Below, piece by piece: positions 1 through 10,438 of a DNA stretch of 64,000 bases. How positions within the stretch are numbered: position 1 is the first letter of the stretch; every line of letters begins with the position of its first letter. The notes beneath the pieces are model-generated. The model was given only the letters and a program-made list of their open reading frames with translations. It made no database searches and was not told the DNA's origin. Both the position numbers and the translations under genes were made by a program. This stretch comes from CAVZXS01 sp963779325 (GTDB lineage Bacteria; Bacteroidota; Bacteroidia; Chitinophagales; Chitinophagaceae). The stretch is taken from positions 1 through 64,000 of the forward strand of contig CAVZXS010000019.1 of the NCBI GenBank assembly GCA_963779325.1, read 5' to 3'.

Positions 1-57
1 GAGGAGGTGGTTAGCAGATAATTGTTTTATAAATCCATATTCCAAAGAAGTAGATTT

Positions 58-1245
58 TTATAAAAGCAACTGCCTGCTCCACGGTGCAGCTGAGTTGGTC
101 TCAACACTTAATAAACTAAGAGCAACACCAACCAAACCTTCCAATAGTTGCGTTTCTTTTCCTTTGTGAGAACTCTGGTTTAACTCCAATTGTAAAAATC
201 GTTTTGTTTCGCGGTGCCAATATTCTCTTGCATGTTTGTAAAGAGACATGCCCGTTTCAGTATAAAGTGTATTATAAAACTGCAAGAGCCCCGAGGAGCC
301 ATGACAAAAACAGCTTCCCTTTACAAGGGTGTCATTCATATTTTGCCTTGTACAGGTGAGTATACCCACCTCGTTGGCAAGCGCATCTATCCCCGGCTCA
401 TTAAAAAATTTTGCATAACGATGAAACAATAAAACGGGACCTAAATCACCATAACACCAAGCTAAGCGATTACTCGAAGTGCCTTCACCGTTGGGTGAAA
501 CCGAAAAGGGATATTGCGTTAAATCATCGGTTTGGCGCCCTGTAACAATACGGCTGCTTTTAATATAATGCAGTCCTTTGTGAATGATTTTTTCTATCAC
601 TTCCAAGTGCGGGTATTTAGACAATAAATTCATCAATATAATTAACATACCGCTTAAGCCATGTGATAAGCTGAAGTTGATATCCATTTCGGTTTCATTC
701 ATCCCCGGCACCTTATTTAAAAACCGGGCAGTAGCATCATCTGTAATTGCTGTTTTACCTATAATCTTTGCCAGTTCGTTCGTGTATTGTAAAATAGTTT
801 CATCAGGTTCCAACTGCGAAAAATAATGAACAATTCCAAACCCGCCATGCAAGAAATCGTTCTGTTGATTTGCAAAGAGGTCCTTTGCATTTTCAAAAAG
901 AAACTCATTGGTATCAGCAAGATCAATATCAGCTTTTTCTACTAATCCATCGTTGCATAACATATTGGTAACTGCTGCCAGGCCGGCCACGCCGCTGCTG
1001 AAAATACTTCCATATAAAAGCGGAGTGCCGTCGTTAAGTCCCGCATATATCTCAAACAACAGATCGATTACTTTTTGCGCATATTTAATATCGGCAGTAT
1101 GATAGTATCGCTCACGATAATAGAGAACAAGGCCCAAACTTCCGCCCAACAAAGAATGATTTTGAGGTTGATTCGACTCAATCAAGTCATAAACAAGGGC
1201 AAGTTCTTCAGTCGGTAATATTGATTTAGCTATAGTCTTCTGCAT
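58..1245 (-). CDS. lanC: LanC-like lanthionine cyclase
   Basis: A 395-residue LanC-family protein. LanC enzymes add Cys thiols to dehydroalanine/dehydrobutyrine in LanB-treated precursors, closing (methyl)lanthionine rings on a zinc centre. Visible family signatures are SLSHGLSG near residue 193, WCYGDLG with zinc-ligand Cys about 264, and CHGSSG with Cys314-His315, so all three zinc ligands are present. The length is typical for a stand-alone LanC. It is the most downstream biosynthetic gene seen in the minus-strand lanthipeptide locus and follows the LytTR regulator after a gap of about 180 bp. The family call is very likely; its pairing with the LanB in this window is inferred from proximity. 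Confidence 0.93.
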   Translation of the reverse strand: MQKTIAKSILPTEELALVYDLIESNQPQNHSLLGGSLGLVLYYRERYYHTADIKYAQKVIDLLFEIYAGLNDGTPLLYGSIFSSGVAGLAAVTNMLCNDGLVEKADIDLADTNEFLFENAKDLFANQQNDFLHGGFGIVHYFSQLEPDETILQYTNELAKIIGKTAITDDATARFLNKVPGMNETEMDINFSLSHGLSGMLIILMNLLSKYPHLEVIEKIIHKGLHYIKSSRIVTGRQTDDLTQYPFSVSPNGEGTSSNRLAWCYGDLGPVLLFHRYAKFFNEPGIDALANEVGILTCTRQNMNDTLVKGSCFCHGSSGLLQFYNTLYTETGMSLYKHAREYWHRETKRFLQLELNQSSHKGKETQLLEGLVGVALSLLSVETNSAAPWSRQLLL

Positions 1246-1424
1246 TCAACAAAATTATTTTCTTACCTGCTTACCCGGCAATTTGTTACATGAACATTGC
1301 TTTTCGCAGGATGAAATTCTAAATAAAACAACCTGCTTCTGCTCTATCATTACTTTTAATACAATCAATCAAATTAAGATGAATCGACCCGTTCGGTATC
1401 GACCGGCCCTGCAGGGGCTTGATA

Positions 1425-2159
1425 TTATTTCTCCATCAATTTCCCTTTCATTTTCTCCATAAATTGTTCTTTGTAATTAATACCCAATACTATTTCTGTA
1501 TTGATATTTTTTAGGTGTACTATATTGCCGGTAATACCTGTAATGCGTTGCAGGTTTACTATAAATGATTTATGTACCCGCATAAAATGATTCTCCTGCA
1601 ATCGTTCTTCAATATCTTTCATATTCAGCAGGGCGATAGTCTTAGTGCCACCATGATGGATCGCCACATAATTTTTCATTCCCTCCACAAAGTCAATATC
1701 CCGCACATTTATTTTCAGCAGCTTACCCTTGGTCTCTGTTTTTACAAACAGGTAATCCGTTTCATAATCATCTTTCGGCGTTTGTTGTACAGAGGTTTTT
1801 TCTCCCGGTATATTTTTTATCTTGGTTACCGCCCGCAAAAATCTTTCAAATCGCACCGGCTTGAGTAAGTAGTCGGCTACATCCAGGTCATAAGCGTCCG
1901 TTGCAAATTCTGTATAGGCGGTACATAAAACAATTTTGCATTTTTTATTATTGATCGCTTTAATAAAATCCATACCCGACAGTTTGGGCATATGAATATC
2001 GAGAAAAATAATATCGGGCATCCGCCCGTGTACCAATTCAAGTCCTTTCACGGGGTCAGTGCTTGCAGCAACTACCTGCAACATACCGCTTTCATTTGCA
2101 TAGTCCGTAAGCAAATCAATAGCGGGTTGTTCATCATCAATAATAATACAACTAAGCAT
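1425..2159 (-). CDS. LytTR-family response regulator
   Basis: A 244-residue regulator with an N-terminal CheY-like receiver (acidic pair DDE at residues 8-10, phospho-acceptor Asp54 in FLDIHMP, conserved Thr in CTAYTEFA, Lys in LLKPV) and a C-terminal LytTR DNA-binding domain from about residue 140. Members usually act with 7TM or 4TM LytS-like kinases and bind direct repeats. The gene starts 1 nt after the kinase reading frame upstream, so the two are co-transcribed. Its position between the lanthipeptide genes and lanC suggests control of the cluster, but no binding site has been demonstrated. Confidence 0.93.
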   Translation of the reverse strand: MLSCIIIDDEQPAIDLLTDYANESGMLQVVAASTDPVKGLELVHGRMPDIIFLDIHMPKLSGMDFIKAINNKKCKIVLCTAYTEFATDAYDLDVADYLLKPVRFERFLRAVTKIKNIPGEKTSVQQTPKDDYETDYLFVKTETKGKLLKINVRDIDFVEGMKNYVAIHHGGTKTIALLNMKDIEERLQENHFMRVHKSFIVNLQRITGITGNIVHLKNINTEIVLGINYKEQFMEKMKGKLMEK

Positions 2160-2160
2160 A

Positions 2161-3229
2161 TTACAAATTTATGGTTAGGTGAACGGTATAAAAATGCTCT
2201 TCATTTTGTGCAGTAAGGGTAAAATTATCTCCATACTTCATTGCAAGCCTGTTGCGGATATTATCATGACCGATACCATAGGAAATTTCCACCGGCCCTG
2301 TTTTCTTTTTATTGCGTACGGTAAACTGCAGTTCTTTTTCGCCCGTCGGTACGCACAATTTTATAGTAACTGGGTGTTGTTCTTCGTGCATTTCGCCGTA
2401 TTTAAATGCATTTTCCGCCAGCGTAATTAACGTAAGAGGAGGAATGGTAAGTTGCTCCCAATTCCCTTCCGTGTTCATTTTTATATTTAATTGATTGCCG
2501 AAACGAAGCTGCTGTAGCTTTATCAAATTTTGCAAGTGCTCCATTTCTTCCTTTAATTGCGAAGTATCTTCTTGCTTTTGAGTGGCCTGCAGGCTGTAGC
2601 GCATAATATCGCTTAACAATAATACACCTTCTGATATTTCGGCAGAATGTTGTCTTGTTTTGGAATAAAGAAAGTTTAAAGTGTTTTGCAAAAAATGCGG
2701 GTTGATTTGGCTGCGAAGGAAGGCGGATTCCGTTTGCAGGCGGCGTTTTTCAAGTGCCTGTTTTTCTTGTATTAATTTTTCATTTTTTTCTAAAGCCCTT
2801 CGTAGTTCTTTTTCACGCAATATGGCTTTCCGAGAATAAAAATAACCCAACGCATAAAAAAAGAAATTAATATAAACAACTATGCCATCTGCCCAAAACA
2901 ACGAAGATACCTATTTTCGGCACCCCACTTCTTTTCAATACATTACTAAATATTAAAGACAAAGAAGCCCTAAGTATAAAGTACAAAATTATGCTTGTAA
3001 GCAGAAGAAATAAAGCCTTATAAAATTTCTTTTTATTAAATAATAAGAGGTATAAAAAACTGCTATAAAATACCCATACAGCCTCACTCATTCCTATAAT
3101 CACGTCAAATGAATAATAATCAGGATAAGGAAGAATGCTTAAACATGCATAAGTTATATAAACTACCCATGCTAAAACATGCCATTTAATAGTATTAGAA
3201 CTTATCCATTGTCTGAGATAATACAGCAT
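2161..3229 (-). pseudogene. LytS-type sensor histidine kinase, frameshifted
   Basis: Two overlapping minus-strand frames together make one membrane histidine kinase. The 5' part (3229 to 2867, 120 residues) carries four hydrophobic segments. The 3' part (from about 2901 to 2161, 246 residues) carries a last membrane segment, a coiled coil, the His_kinase motif INPHFLQNTLNFL with the phospho-His, and a HATPase_c domain (ENAFKY N-box, GIGHDNIRNRL G-box). The frames must join by one single-base shift near 2890-2900, in a T/G-rich stretch; a TAG lies just upstream in the second frame. Either a recent frameshift inactivated the kinase or this is a base-calling error. It pairs with the adjacent LytTR regulator. 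Confidence 0.85.
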
Positions 3230-3231
3230 TA

Positions 3232-4629
3232 TTAATTAATGGTTTCATTCTTACTCTTAGCGAAGTATTTCTTTGTTTGGTTTATCCAATCTTTGGAAGT
3301 GAGTTCAATATCGGGTCTAATATAAGAGCCATCAACTAAATTTCTTCCTCCTTTTAAATCAAGCAAAACAGCAGGAATAGTTATTTCCGTTAATGAATCT
3401 TTTGAGAAAAAAGAATTCGCTTCCACGGTTTTTAATGCCCCAGCTGTCGGCTCACCCAATAATGTTACATTATTACTTTGCAGAGCTTTTAAAACAAACA
3501 TTTCTGCGGAACTCGCAGTTGCATAGTTTATAAGGATAGCAATCTTTTTGGGCACCGAGAATTTTTTGTTAATAAAAGTTGTGTCAGGTTGCCTAAAATA
3601 ATTTTGTCCTTTATTATTTATCATTTCCTCCAAAACCATTCGCTCATCGTCAATTATTTTTTGAGTTACCCCAAATTCAGACATCATTCTTATGCCCTCT
3701 TTCTGAGCGACTATATTATCATCTGAGCAAATTATTGCCCCCCCGGAAGATATAACCCTTTCAATATTAAAATAAGGTAACAATAAATCCAACACTAATA
3801 ATGTTCCTCCTGAATTATCTCTCAAATCTATTATTAAATTCAAAGCCTTAATAATTGAATTCTCTTTTACTTTTAACAATGAATCCAAAATAGCTGTTGC
3901 CTCAAATGAACATTCAGGCACCTTAATTAAAACAACGGTATTATCTTCTTTTATTGTCGGTTTCCAATTCGATTTAGTAAGAATAATATTTTTTACATTT
4001 ATTCTGTCATCCACTCTATCCCATTTATCATACAATCCCACGACTAATTGCCCCAAACTGTTAAGTTTTGCTTTGGTAAAAAAACAAAAATCGGGGGTAT
4101 TAATTTTTATCTCAAATCTGCCTTGCTCAAAATTTCGAAGGTTATAATAAATAAGTCCTTTCTTGATTGTTTCTTTTTGTGCTTTTAAAATAACACCCTC
4201 ATATTGGTTGTGGGTACTTTTTCGTATTAAAAGCACTTTATCATTCCTTTCATTTATCCACCGTCCTGCTATACTCTGTTTCTCATTTCGATAAATCGGG
4301 CTATTAAAATCCTTTGCATATTTTAACGGTTCATTGTATCTATAAATATTTAGATGCAAATCATCAAAATAGTATTGCAGTCGTTGAAGTTTTTCCAAAC
4401 ATGATATTTTACTATCACTCAGGCTATCGGCAAATTTTGTAAAAAATACTTTTTCGCTTGTCGAAGAAAATCCTGCATAATTTTTCAATATTTTTTCTTT
4501 AAAAATATTGAAATCCAATTCACAAGCCTGTGAGTTTGCCAAGTTCGATAAAAAAAAGAAGCCGGCTATAATTCCAAAACGTACGTGTATCTTAAATCTC
4601 CAATTGACATAGAATTTAGTGAGTTTCAT
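3232..4629 (-). CDS. S41-family (tail-specific) exported protease
   Basis: An S41 C-terminal-processing peptidase. The chosen start is the ATG at 4629, which gives a signal sequence ending near LANSQ; an upstream ATG at 4710 would add 27 residues. The catalytic half contains IDLRDNSGG followed by ATASSAEMF, which carries the nucleophilic Ser, and GEPTAGA. No PDZ domain is evident. It lies between a lanthipeptide precursor and the two-component genes, ending 3 nt before the kinase start. S41 enzymes near RiPP genes may act in processing, self-protection or signalling. Which applies here is unknown, because leader removal is already explained by the C39 exporter. Confidence 0.85.
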   Translation of the reverse strand: MKLTKFYVNWRFKIHVRFGIIAGFFFLSNLANSQACELDFNIFKEKILKNYAGFSSTSEKVFFTKFADSLSDSKISCLEKLQRLQYYFDDLHLNIYRYNEPLKYAKDFNSPIYRNEKQSIAGRWINERNDKVLLIRKSTHNQYEGVILKAQKETIKKGLIYYNLRNFEQGRFEIKINTPDFCFFTKAKLNSLGQLVVGLYDKWDRVDDRINVKNIILTKSNWKPTIKEDNTVVLIKVPECSFEATAILDSLLKVKENSIIKALNLIIDLRDNSGGTLLVLDLLLPYFNIERVISSGGAIICSDDNIVAQKEGIRMMSEFGVTQKIIDDERMVLEEMINNKGQNYFRQPDTTFINKKFSVPKKIAILINYATASSAEMFVLKALQSNNVTLLGEPTAGALKTVEANSFFSKDSLTEITIPAVLLDLKGGRNLVDGSYIRPDIELTSKDWINQTKKYFAKSKNETIN

Positions 4630-4735
4630 GACAAGCCGCGATAATTGAAAAAGAAGCTGATTAACAAACGAGATAAAACATCCGAGTTTAAAAAAAGGGT
4701 ACTTTAACATCGTTACTGTTTAAAGCATTTAAATA

Positions 4736-4927
4736 TTACTTAGTAGTCTTAATGGTTTTACATCTTGCATTATATGACCAATCACCACATGTAATTAATG
4801 TTTCTGTATCAGAAGTATCGACATTACCTCCAAGCAGAGTTTTCATTTGCTGATTGTTAAGTTTACTAATTGTTTTTTTTGTCAATTGAAGTTTCTGATT
4901 TTTTTTAACAGTTTCTAGCTTTTTCAT
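4736..4927 (-). CDS. Class I lanthipeptide precursor (LanA1)
   Basis: The start is the internal ATG at 4927, giving 63 residues; a frame extension to 4972 adds an unlikely 15-residue hydrophobic start. The leader carries the Bacteroidota lanthipeptide pattern: Lys-rich start, LTKKTISKLNNQQM, then LLGG with the double glycine at residues 33-34, the expected C39 cleavage site. The 29-residue core is rich in Thr/Ser with Cys47 and Cys56, allowing up to two thioether rings. It lies just downstream of the exporter and lanB. The role is inferred from leader grammar and neighbours; the final structure cannot be read from sequence. Confidence 0.85.
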   Translation of the reverse strand: MKKLETVKKNQKLQLTKKTISKLNNQQMKTLLGGNVDTSDTETLITCGDWSYNARCKTIKTTK

Positions 4928-5035
4928 ACTTGTAGTTTTTAAAAGTTTAAAAATAATAATACTAAATAACATTTCTATTCCGACAAACCAATAAAAAATT
5001 TACCAACTCATCATTTGGCGGTACAAATTCCCTTT

Positions 5036-7222
5036 TTACACTCCCAATTCCAATTGGTTTCTCACTAAATTAAAGTAAAATCCCTTCTCTTCTACCAATT
5101 CCCGGTGCGTGCCCAGTTCTGTAATTTGGCCTTTTTCCAGCACCACGATATGATCGGCGTTTTTTACCGTACTTAACCGGTGCGCAATAATAACTACCGT
5201 CCGCCCTTTAAAATACTGTTGCAGGTTTTCGGTTATTTGTTTTTCATTCCGGCTGTCTAAGGAGCTGGTGGCTTCATCAAAAAAAAGCACATCCGGGTTT
5301 TTGTAAATCGCTCTTGCAATCAATATCCGCTGTTTCTGCCCGGTACTGAGGCCAATACCGCTTTGACCGATATGCGTTTCATATTTCATCGGTAACTCTT
5401 CAATAAAATCTTGAATATTGGCCAGGGAAGCGGCGGTGCGTAAACGGGCTGTATCAATCTTGTCCGCCCCCAGTGCAATATTTCCGGTAACTGTATCATT
5501 AAAAATATAACCTTCCTGTAATACTACCCCGCATTTATTGCGCCAGGCTGCTGCAGAAAGATCATCTAAGTTTTCGTTGTCAACCGAAATGATGCCTGCA
5601 TCGGGTCTGTAAAATTTCAATAATAACTTCATCAGCGTTGTTTTACCGCTGCCGCTGCTGCCTACAATGGCTGTTACCTTGCCTGCCGGTATACATAAGC
5701 TAATATTGTTTAACGCATAAGGAGCAACACTGCTTTTATCATATTTAAAAGAAAGGTTGCTGACTGTAATATCGCCGGAACCTATCTCTGTTATCATTTT
5801 TTTATCCGGGTTTTCTTCGTCGGGCTTGTTATGAATTTCATTGATCCGGCTAAGGCTGAGTTTAGCATCCTGCCAGCTTTGTATAAATTCAATTAATTGC
5901 AAAACGGGACCATTTAACTGACCGGTAATATAGGAAACTGAAAGCATGACCCCAAGCGTAATATCACCATGTACTACTAAAGTGGCGGCCAAAAAAGAAA
6001 TCAGAATATTTTTTAACTCATTAATAACGGAAGCGCCGCCCGTTTGCCATTGCTTAAGGTTAAGGTTCTTCAGGTTTATTTTGTAAAGGTTTTCCTGTAA
6101 CTCCTGCCACTGGCGGCGCTTATGTTCCTCGGCATTGTTAAGTTTTATTTCCTGCATGCCGATAATAAGTTCCAGGTTTTTTTCCTGGTTTTGCGACAAT
6201 TGGCTGAACCGCTTATAATCCAAATCGGCCCGCCGTTTCATAAACAGCTTTATCCAAACAAAGTAAATAATACTGCCTGTTGCGAACAGTAAAAAAATAA
6301 GCGGGTTGAACCAGTACAATACGCCGCTAAAAATAAAAAGATTGATAAATGAAAAAATAACATTGAGGGTTCCGGATGTTAAAAAGTTTTCAACCCTTTG
6401 ATGATCGCCTATTCGTTGTAAAATATCGCCCATCATTTTAATATCAAAAAAACCAAGCGGCAGCCGCATGAGCTTGGCGAAGAAGTGGTTCAGCATACTG
6501 ATATTTATACGGCTGCTTAAATGCAGCAGAATATAACTGCGAAAAACTTCTACCACGGTGCGACCCAGAAAAATAAATAACTGTGCCAGCAGCACCATAT
6601 AAATAAAATGCAGATCCTTGTTTTTGATACCCCTGTCTACAATACTTTGCGTAAGGAAGGGGAAAATAAGTTGCAGCACACTGGCTACCAGCAGGCTTGC
6701 TATCAACTGCCACATCATTTTTTTATGAGGCTTCAAATAATTGAACACAAAGGAAAAGCCCTTTTGCGTTGTCCCCGTTTCTTTAGTTGCGTAAAAAAGC
6801 TCCTGCGGTTCTGTTGTCAGAATAATTCCTTCTTCACCGTCTGTGGACCAGTTTTCTAAAAACTCTTTTTTTGAATAGGTAAGTAACCCATGCGAAGGAT
6901 CCGACACGAATATCTTACCGTTTTTTATTTTGTATACAACTGTAAAATGCTTTTGTTGCCAATAGGCAATAAAAGGAAATTGATTTTGTTCTTCCAGCGC
7001 ATCAAAAGACAAACGCAATCCTTCTGCTTTAAAGCCCAGCTCGGCCGCGGCCTCACTTAAACTGAGCAAGGATGTGCCCATCCTGTTCGTATGACATAAA
7101 GTTCTCAGGTAGTCTAACGAAAAGTTTTTGCCGTAGAACTGCGAAATAATTTTGAGGCAGGAAGGAGCACAGTCCATCTGGTCGTGCTGCTTGTATCGGG
7201 GAAATTTTTTAAATTTAAACAT
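5036..7222 (-). CDS. lanT: C39-peptidase ABC exporter (PCAT, LanT type)
   Basis: A 728-residue bacteriocin exporter that cleaves GG leaders and exports the mature peptide. The N-terminal C39 peptidase (about 1-140) has the catalytic Cys in QMDCAPSCLK (Cys18), the His in HFTVVYK and the Asp in VSDPSHG. The ABC membrane domain spans about 165-460. The nucleotide-binding domain has Walker A GSSGSGKTT, the signature LSTGQKQR, Walker B VLFFDEATSSLD and the switch His in IIAHRLS. It follows lanB by 12 bp and precedes the GG-leader precursor, so both precursors at this locus are natural clients. All catalytic residues are present. Confidence 0.95.
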   Translation of the reverse strand: MFKFKKFPRYKQHDQMDCAPSCLKIISQFYGKNFSLDYLRTLCHTNRMGTSLLSLSEAAAELGFKAEGLRLSFDALEEQNQFPFIAYWQQKHFTVVYKIKNGKIFVSDPSHGLLTYSKKEFLENWSTDGEEGIILTTEPQELFYATKETGTTQKGFSFVFNYLKPHKKMMWQLIASLLVASVLQLIFPFLTQSIVDRGIKNKDLHFIYMVLLAQLFIFLGRTVVEVFRSYILLHLSSRINISMLNHFFAKLMRLPLGFFDIKMMGDILQRIGDHQRVENFLTSGTLNVIFSFINLFIFSGVLYWFNPLIFLLFATGSIIYFVWIKLFMKRRADLDYKRFSQLSQNQEKNLELIIGMQEIKLNNAEEHKRRQWQELQENLYKINLKNLNLKQWQTGGASVINELKNILISFLAATLVVHGDITLGVMLSVSYITGQLNGPVLQLIEFIQSWQDAKLSLSRINEIHNKPDEENPDKKMITEIGSGDITVSNLSFKYDKSSVAPYALNNISLCIPAGKVTAIVGSSGSGKTTLMKLLLKFYRPDAGIISVDNENLDDLSAAAWRNKCGVVLQEGYIFNDTVTGNIALGADKIDTARLRTAASLANIQDFIEELPMKYETHIGQSGIGLSTGQKQRILIARAIYKNPDVLFFDEATSSLDSRNEKQITENLQQYFKGRTVVIIAHRLSTVKNADHIVVLEKGQITELGTHRELVEEKGFYFNLVRNQLELGV

Positions 7223-7234
7223 ATGCCTTTTCGT

Positions 7235-10200
7235 TTAATGTAAAACCTGCTCCAATTGATCTTTTCTTATTGTTACTTTTCTGGTTCTTGCCTCCTGCGA
7301 TTTATAAAACCGGTGCAAAAAATCGTATATCACCATTTCCTGCATCCTTGCTTTAGAAGTGCAAACCCTGTTCAGCAGCATGTGTATATAACTGCACATC
7401 CTTTCCGGTAAATTATGCCCCTGTTCATTTTCCCCTTTAAGCGCAATTAATTTTTGAGTTATACTATCCATTTTTGCAGTACGCTCAGGCAAAATATCAA
7501 GCAGTGGTTTTATCTCTGATGCTTCATCGTTAATCGGGTTCATTATTTTTTCAATCGCCGGCTTATGCTTGCGATACAAATCGCTAAGTTGATGTTGGGT
7601 CGTTTTCCCTGAATGAAATTCTGCTGCAAACCCGGTTTTTAATAGCTCAAGCAATTGTATTTTTTCTGTAAGCTTAAAATGAAAAGCATTCATCCATTCG
7701 TCCACATTGCGCATGGCCCATAACCATCGAAGTTCTTCCCTTTCGTCGCCCCCGGTTAATGCAAGCATCTGCAATACCGCGACGCTATCGTAATAGAACA
7801 ATGTTTCAGCTTCTTCGATGCTTTCGTTGCCATATCTCTCCAGTTCACGTACATAAGTATCCACCTGGCATTTCCAAATAAACTCATCACTAATAAAGGG
7901 GTCTATTGACTGCCGAAAGAACAGCATGACTTTACCCAAATTTTGCAAATCCGTTACATGAAAGCGGATACGCAAATGAAAATGAGGGTCATTATACCTA
8001 ATAAAAAACCATTTATCAATCAATTTTTCTTTCAACAAGGTTTCAATGAGCGGATTAATTGCTTCCTCCAATATTTTATCGGCCGTTTTTACCCCGCAAT
8101 ACAATTTATAATATAACCACTCCGTACCCGGTTCAAATTTCCTGATTACGGTTTCTTTCGCCTTTACCGCAGGTTGCGCACGGTTATTAGTATAGGTAGC
8201 AGTTGTCTTTGTATAAGAAGCGATGAATTGCGCATTATAAATGGCTCCGCCTTCATCAACTACTCTTCCTTTTGTATCAAATAAAAATTCTTTTAACTGT
8301 ATACCCTTCCTGTTTTTAATTGCTTCCAACAATGCCTCGATATGTTCAGGGTTTTGCCAGTCAATCAGCAACTCATTGTCCCCGTCGGCCAATACCGTGT
8401 ATTGCGGCAGGTTCCATTGTGCTATAAATAATTTTATTTTCTCCATTCTTTCGCCGGGTACAGCGCTCAGTAAGTGTTCATAGTCCTTTTTTTGCAAGGC
8501 CCATCTGGCAACCGATAACACAATATCCTTATACAAAACCCGCGGTAAAAACTTATGCTGCAATTCCAAACTTCCCCAACTGAAATATAATCCTGCACGT
8601 AAACCCTGTATTTGTAAATCGCATAAAAACTGGTAAACAGGTTGGGCATTATAACTAAAATTATGCGCTGTACTGAGTCGCGGAATAATTTGCTTATTCA
8701 GCTTTTTAGAGCGCAAACTGATTTTCCCGCCTTTAACAGAAATCAGCAAATCCTGAAGCGGTATTTGATTTTCGATTTTTAATGAAGATTTAGATAAATA
8801 CGGAATTTCGTATTCTCTAAAAGCGGGGTGCAAAAGAATATTACCGACACGGCTTTCAGGCAAATGAATAATTTCCGCAAAAATCACATCAGGGTTTTGC
8901 AACTGTTCTTCATTTGCAATACTATTTACCATTTCATGAATTTTTTCATCAGCGTGTGCAAAACGCCCCAACAAGTTGGCGGCGCTGCTGCCCCCGGCAT
9001 TCTCAATTAATAGTGAACTGGCGGTATCTCCCGAACTATCTACTAAACGAAACATGACAGAAAAGGAGGGCGGCAAAACATTCCAATTTTCCTGCAGATC
9101 GTAATTTTTTTTAAGTGTTTTAATTTCATCTTCAGTAATACGTATAATTGGATGCGAATCTTTATTACAGGCATTTAATTTCTCCATTAAAAACTTTTCC
9201 ATCATACCCCATTTCAATAAATGTTCCTTTTGCTTTGGGCCGGGCATATAAAGCCCGTCAATAAGGGGCGTAATATCAGCCGCATTATTTTCCAGGTACC
9301 CAATACCGGTTTCTGTATCCAGCACTTCGGGCAGCGATACCTCCCTTTCCTCGTAGCGATCATAAAACCGAGCGGCAAATTTTTTTAAATTTTCATTTTC
9401 AAAGGCCGGGGTAAGCAGGTTCAACACACCCATCACTTCCTCTATTTGACTTTTTATATTTTCATTTAAAACTGCCTTTACAGGTTCTTTTACCGCATCC
9501 GCTTGAAAAAGCCGGCTTTCATCGAATGGCACTTCTAATTTCGATAAGAGGCCGGTGATTTGTTTATAAATCGCCTCTCCGTTATTCGTGTTTGCATCTG
9601 CTTGATGCAAGAGGATATCTGCCTCTTGAAGTATATTAATGATTTCAGCTACCCCTTCATTTTGATGGTCGGCATAAATTCTTTTTAGTACTGTCAGCAA
9701 TTGATAAATAAACTCCGGGCCGGTAATAGCGGGTTCCAGCTCACTTACCAGGATGTGCGATTGAATTAATTCATTGATAAAAAGTGTCGCCTCATCTTCA
9801 ATTATATCATCGCTTAATAACAAGGTCTGCAGTTGCTGAAAATCAACTCCCGAACGAGCCATCTCTATTACTTTTTCAAGATAGGGAGAAGATAATACAG
9901 AGCTAATATGGTGACTCCTTTTACCATCTATGTATTGATATTCTACATACCGCCATTCCGTTCCTATACGATACATACTGCTGTTGACATAAAATAGCAG
10001 GTGCTCTTTAATGCCTGAACAATTTACCAAGTACTGCGCCAATGCGCAGAGATAGTGCATGTCAAAACGGGTATGCCTTTTTATTTGGTTAGACGCCGGT
10101 AAAAGAATGGGATCGTTTTCGTTAACCGACCATTCCGCAATAGAGCAGCCGGAAAATAAGCCAAATGGTGTACAGCGGCTGCTCATACGCAACTGATATT

Positions 10201-10420
10201 TTAACAAAGAACTGCGTAGTTTTTGTACTTCTTTAGTGTCCTTTATTAATCCCTCTTTGTACTTCAGGCATTCTGCATATAAAACGGGAGAGGCAAGATA
10301 AATAGCCTCCAAGAACGAAGGATCGCTTAATAAGTCATCTGCATTAAAATCAGAAAACGAATACTGAAGCGGCAGCCGCGGTGTGCGGAAAATAATATGG
10401 GGGGAAGCAATGAAGTTCAT
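7235..10420 (-). CDS. lanB: Lantibiotic dehydratase LanB (full length)
   Basis: The start is the ATG at 10420 (1061 residues, beginning MNFIASPHIIFRTP, the normal LanB N-terminus). A longer frame to 10504 is translated tRNA-like sequence and was rejected. The N-terminal lantibiotic dehydratase domain (about 1-730) includes RMSSRCTPFGLF and DMHYLCALAQYL; the C-terminal SpaB_C elimination domain follows (WLYYKLYCG through HFHLRIRFHV). Known LanBs activate Ser/Thr side chains with glutamate from Glu-tRNA(Glu), then eliminate it to give dehydroamino acids. It precedes the C39 exporter by 12 bp and is preceded, 18 bp upstream, by a tRNA-Glu-like sequence. Confidence 0.95.
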   Translation of the reverse strand: MNFIASPHIIFRTPRLPLQYSFSDFNADDLLSDPSFLEAIYLASPVLYAECLKYKEGLIKDTKEVQKLRSSLLKYQLRMSSRCTPFGLFSGCSIAEWSVNENDPILLPASNQIKRHTRFDMHYLCALAQYLVNCSGIKEHLLFYVNSSMYRIGTEWRYVEYQYIDGKRSHHISSVLSSPYLEKVIEMARSGVDFQQLQTLLLSDDIIEDEATLFINELIQSHILVSELEPAITGPEFIYQLLTVLKRIYADHQNEGVAEIINILQEADILLHQADANTNNGEAIYKQITGLLSKLEVPFDESRLFQADAVKEPVKAVLNENIKSQIEEVMGVLNLLTPAFENENLKKFAARFYDRYEEREVSLPEVLDTETGIGYLENNAADITPLIDGLYMPGPKQKEHLLKWGMMEKFLMEKLNACNKDSHPIIRITEDEIKTLKKNYDLQENWNVLPPSFSVMFRLVDSSGDTASSLLIENAGGSSAANLLGRFAHADEKIHEMVNSIANEEQLQNPDVIFAEIIHLPESRVGNILLHPAFREYEIPYLSKSSLKIENQIPLQDLLISVKGGKISLRSKKLNKQIIPRLSTAHNFSYNAQPVYQFLCDLQIQGLRAGLYFSWGSLELQHKFLPRVLYKDIVLSVARWALQKKDYEHLLSAVPGERMEKIKLFIAQWNLPQYTVLADGDNELLIDWQNPEHIEALLEAIKNRKGIQLKEFLFDTKGRVVDEGGAIYNAQFIASYTKTTATYTNNRAQPAVKAKETVIRKFEPGTEWLYYKLYCGVKTADKILEEAINPLIETLLKEKLIDKWFFIRYNDPHFHLRIRFHVTDLQNLGKVMLFFRQSIDPFISDEFIWKCQVDTYVRELERYGNESIEEAETLFYYDSVAVLQMLALTGGDEREELRWLWAMRNVDEWMNAFHFKLTEKIQLLELLKTGFAAEFHSGKTTQHQLSDLYRKHKPAIEKIMNPINDEASEIKPLLDILPERTAKMDSITQKLIALKGENEQGHNLPERMCSYIHMLLNRVCTSKARMQEMVIYDFLHRFYKSQEARTRKVTIRKDQLEQVLH

Positions 10421-10438
10421 GTTGTTATTTAAAGTTTG

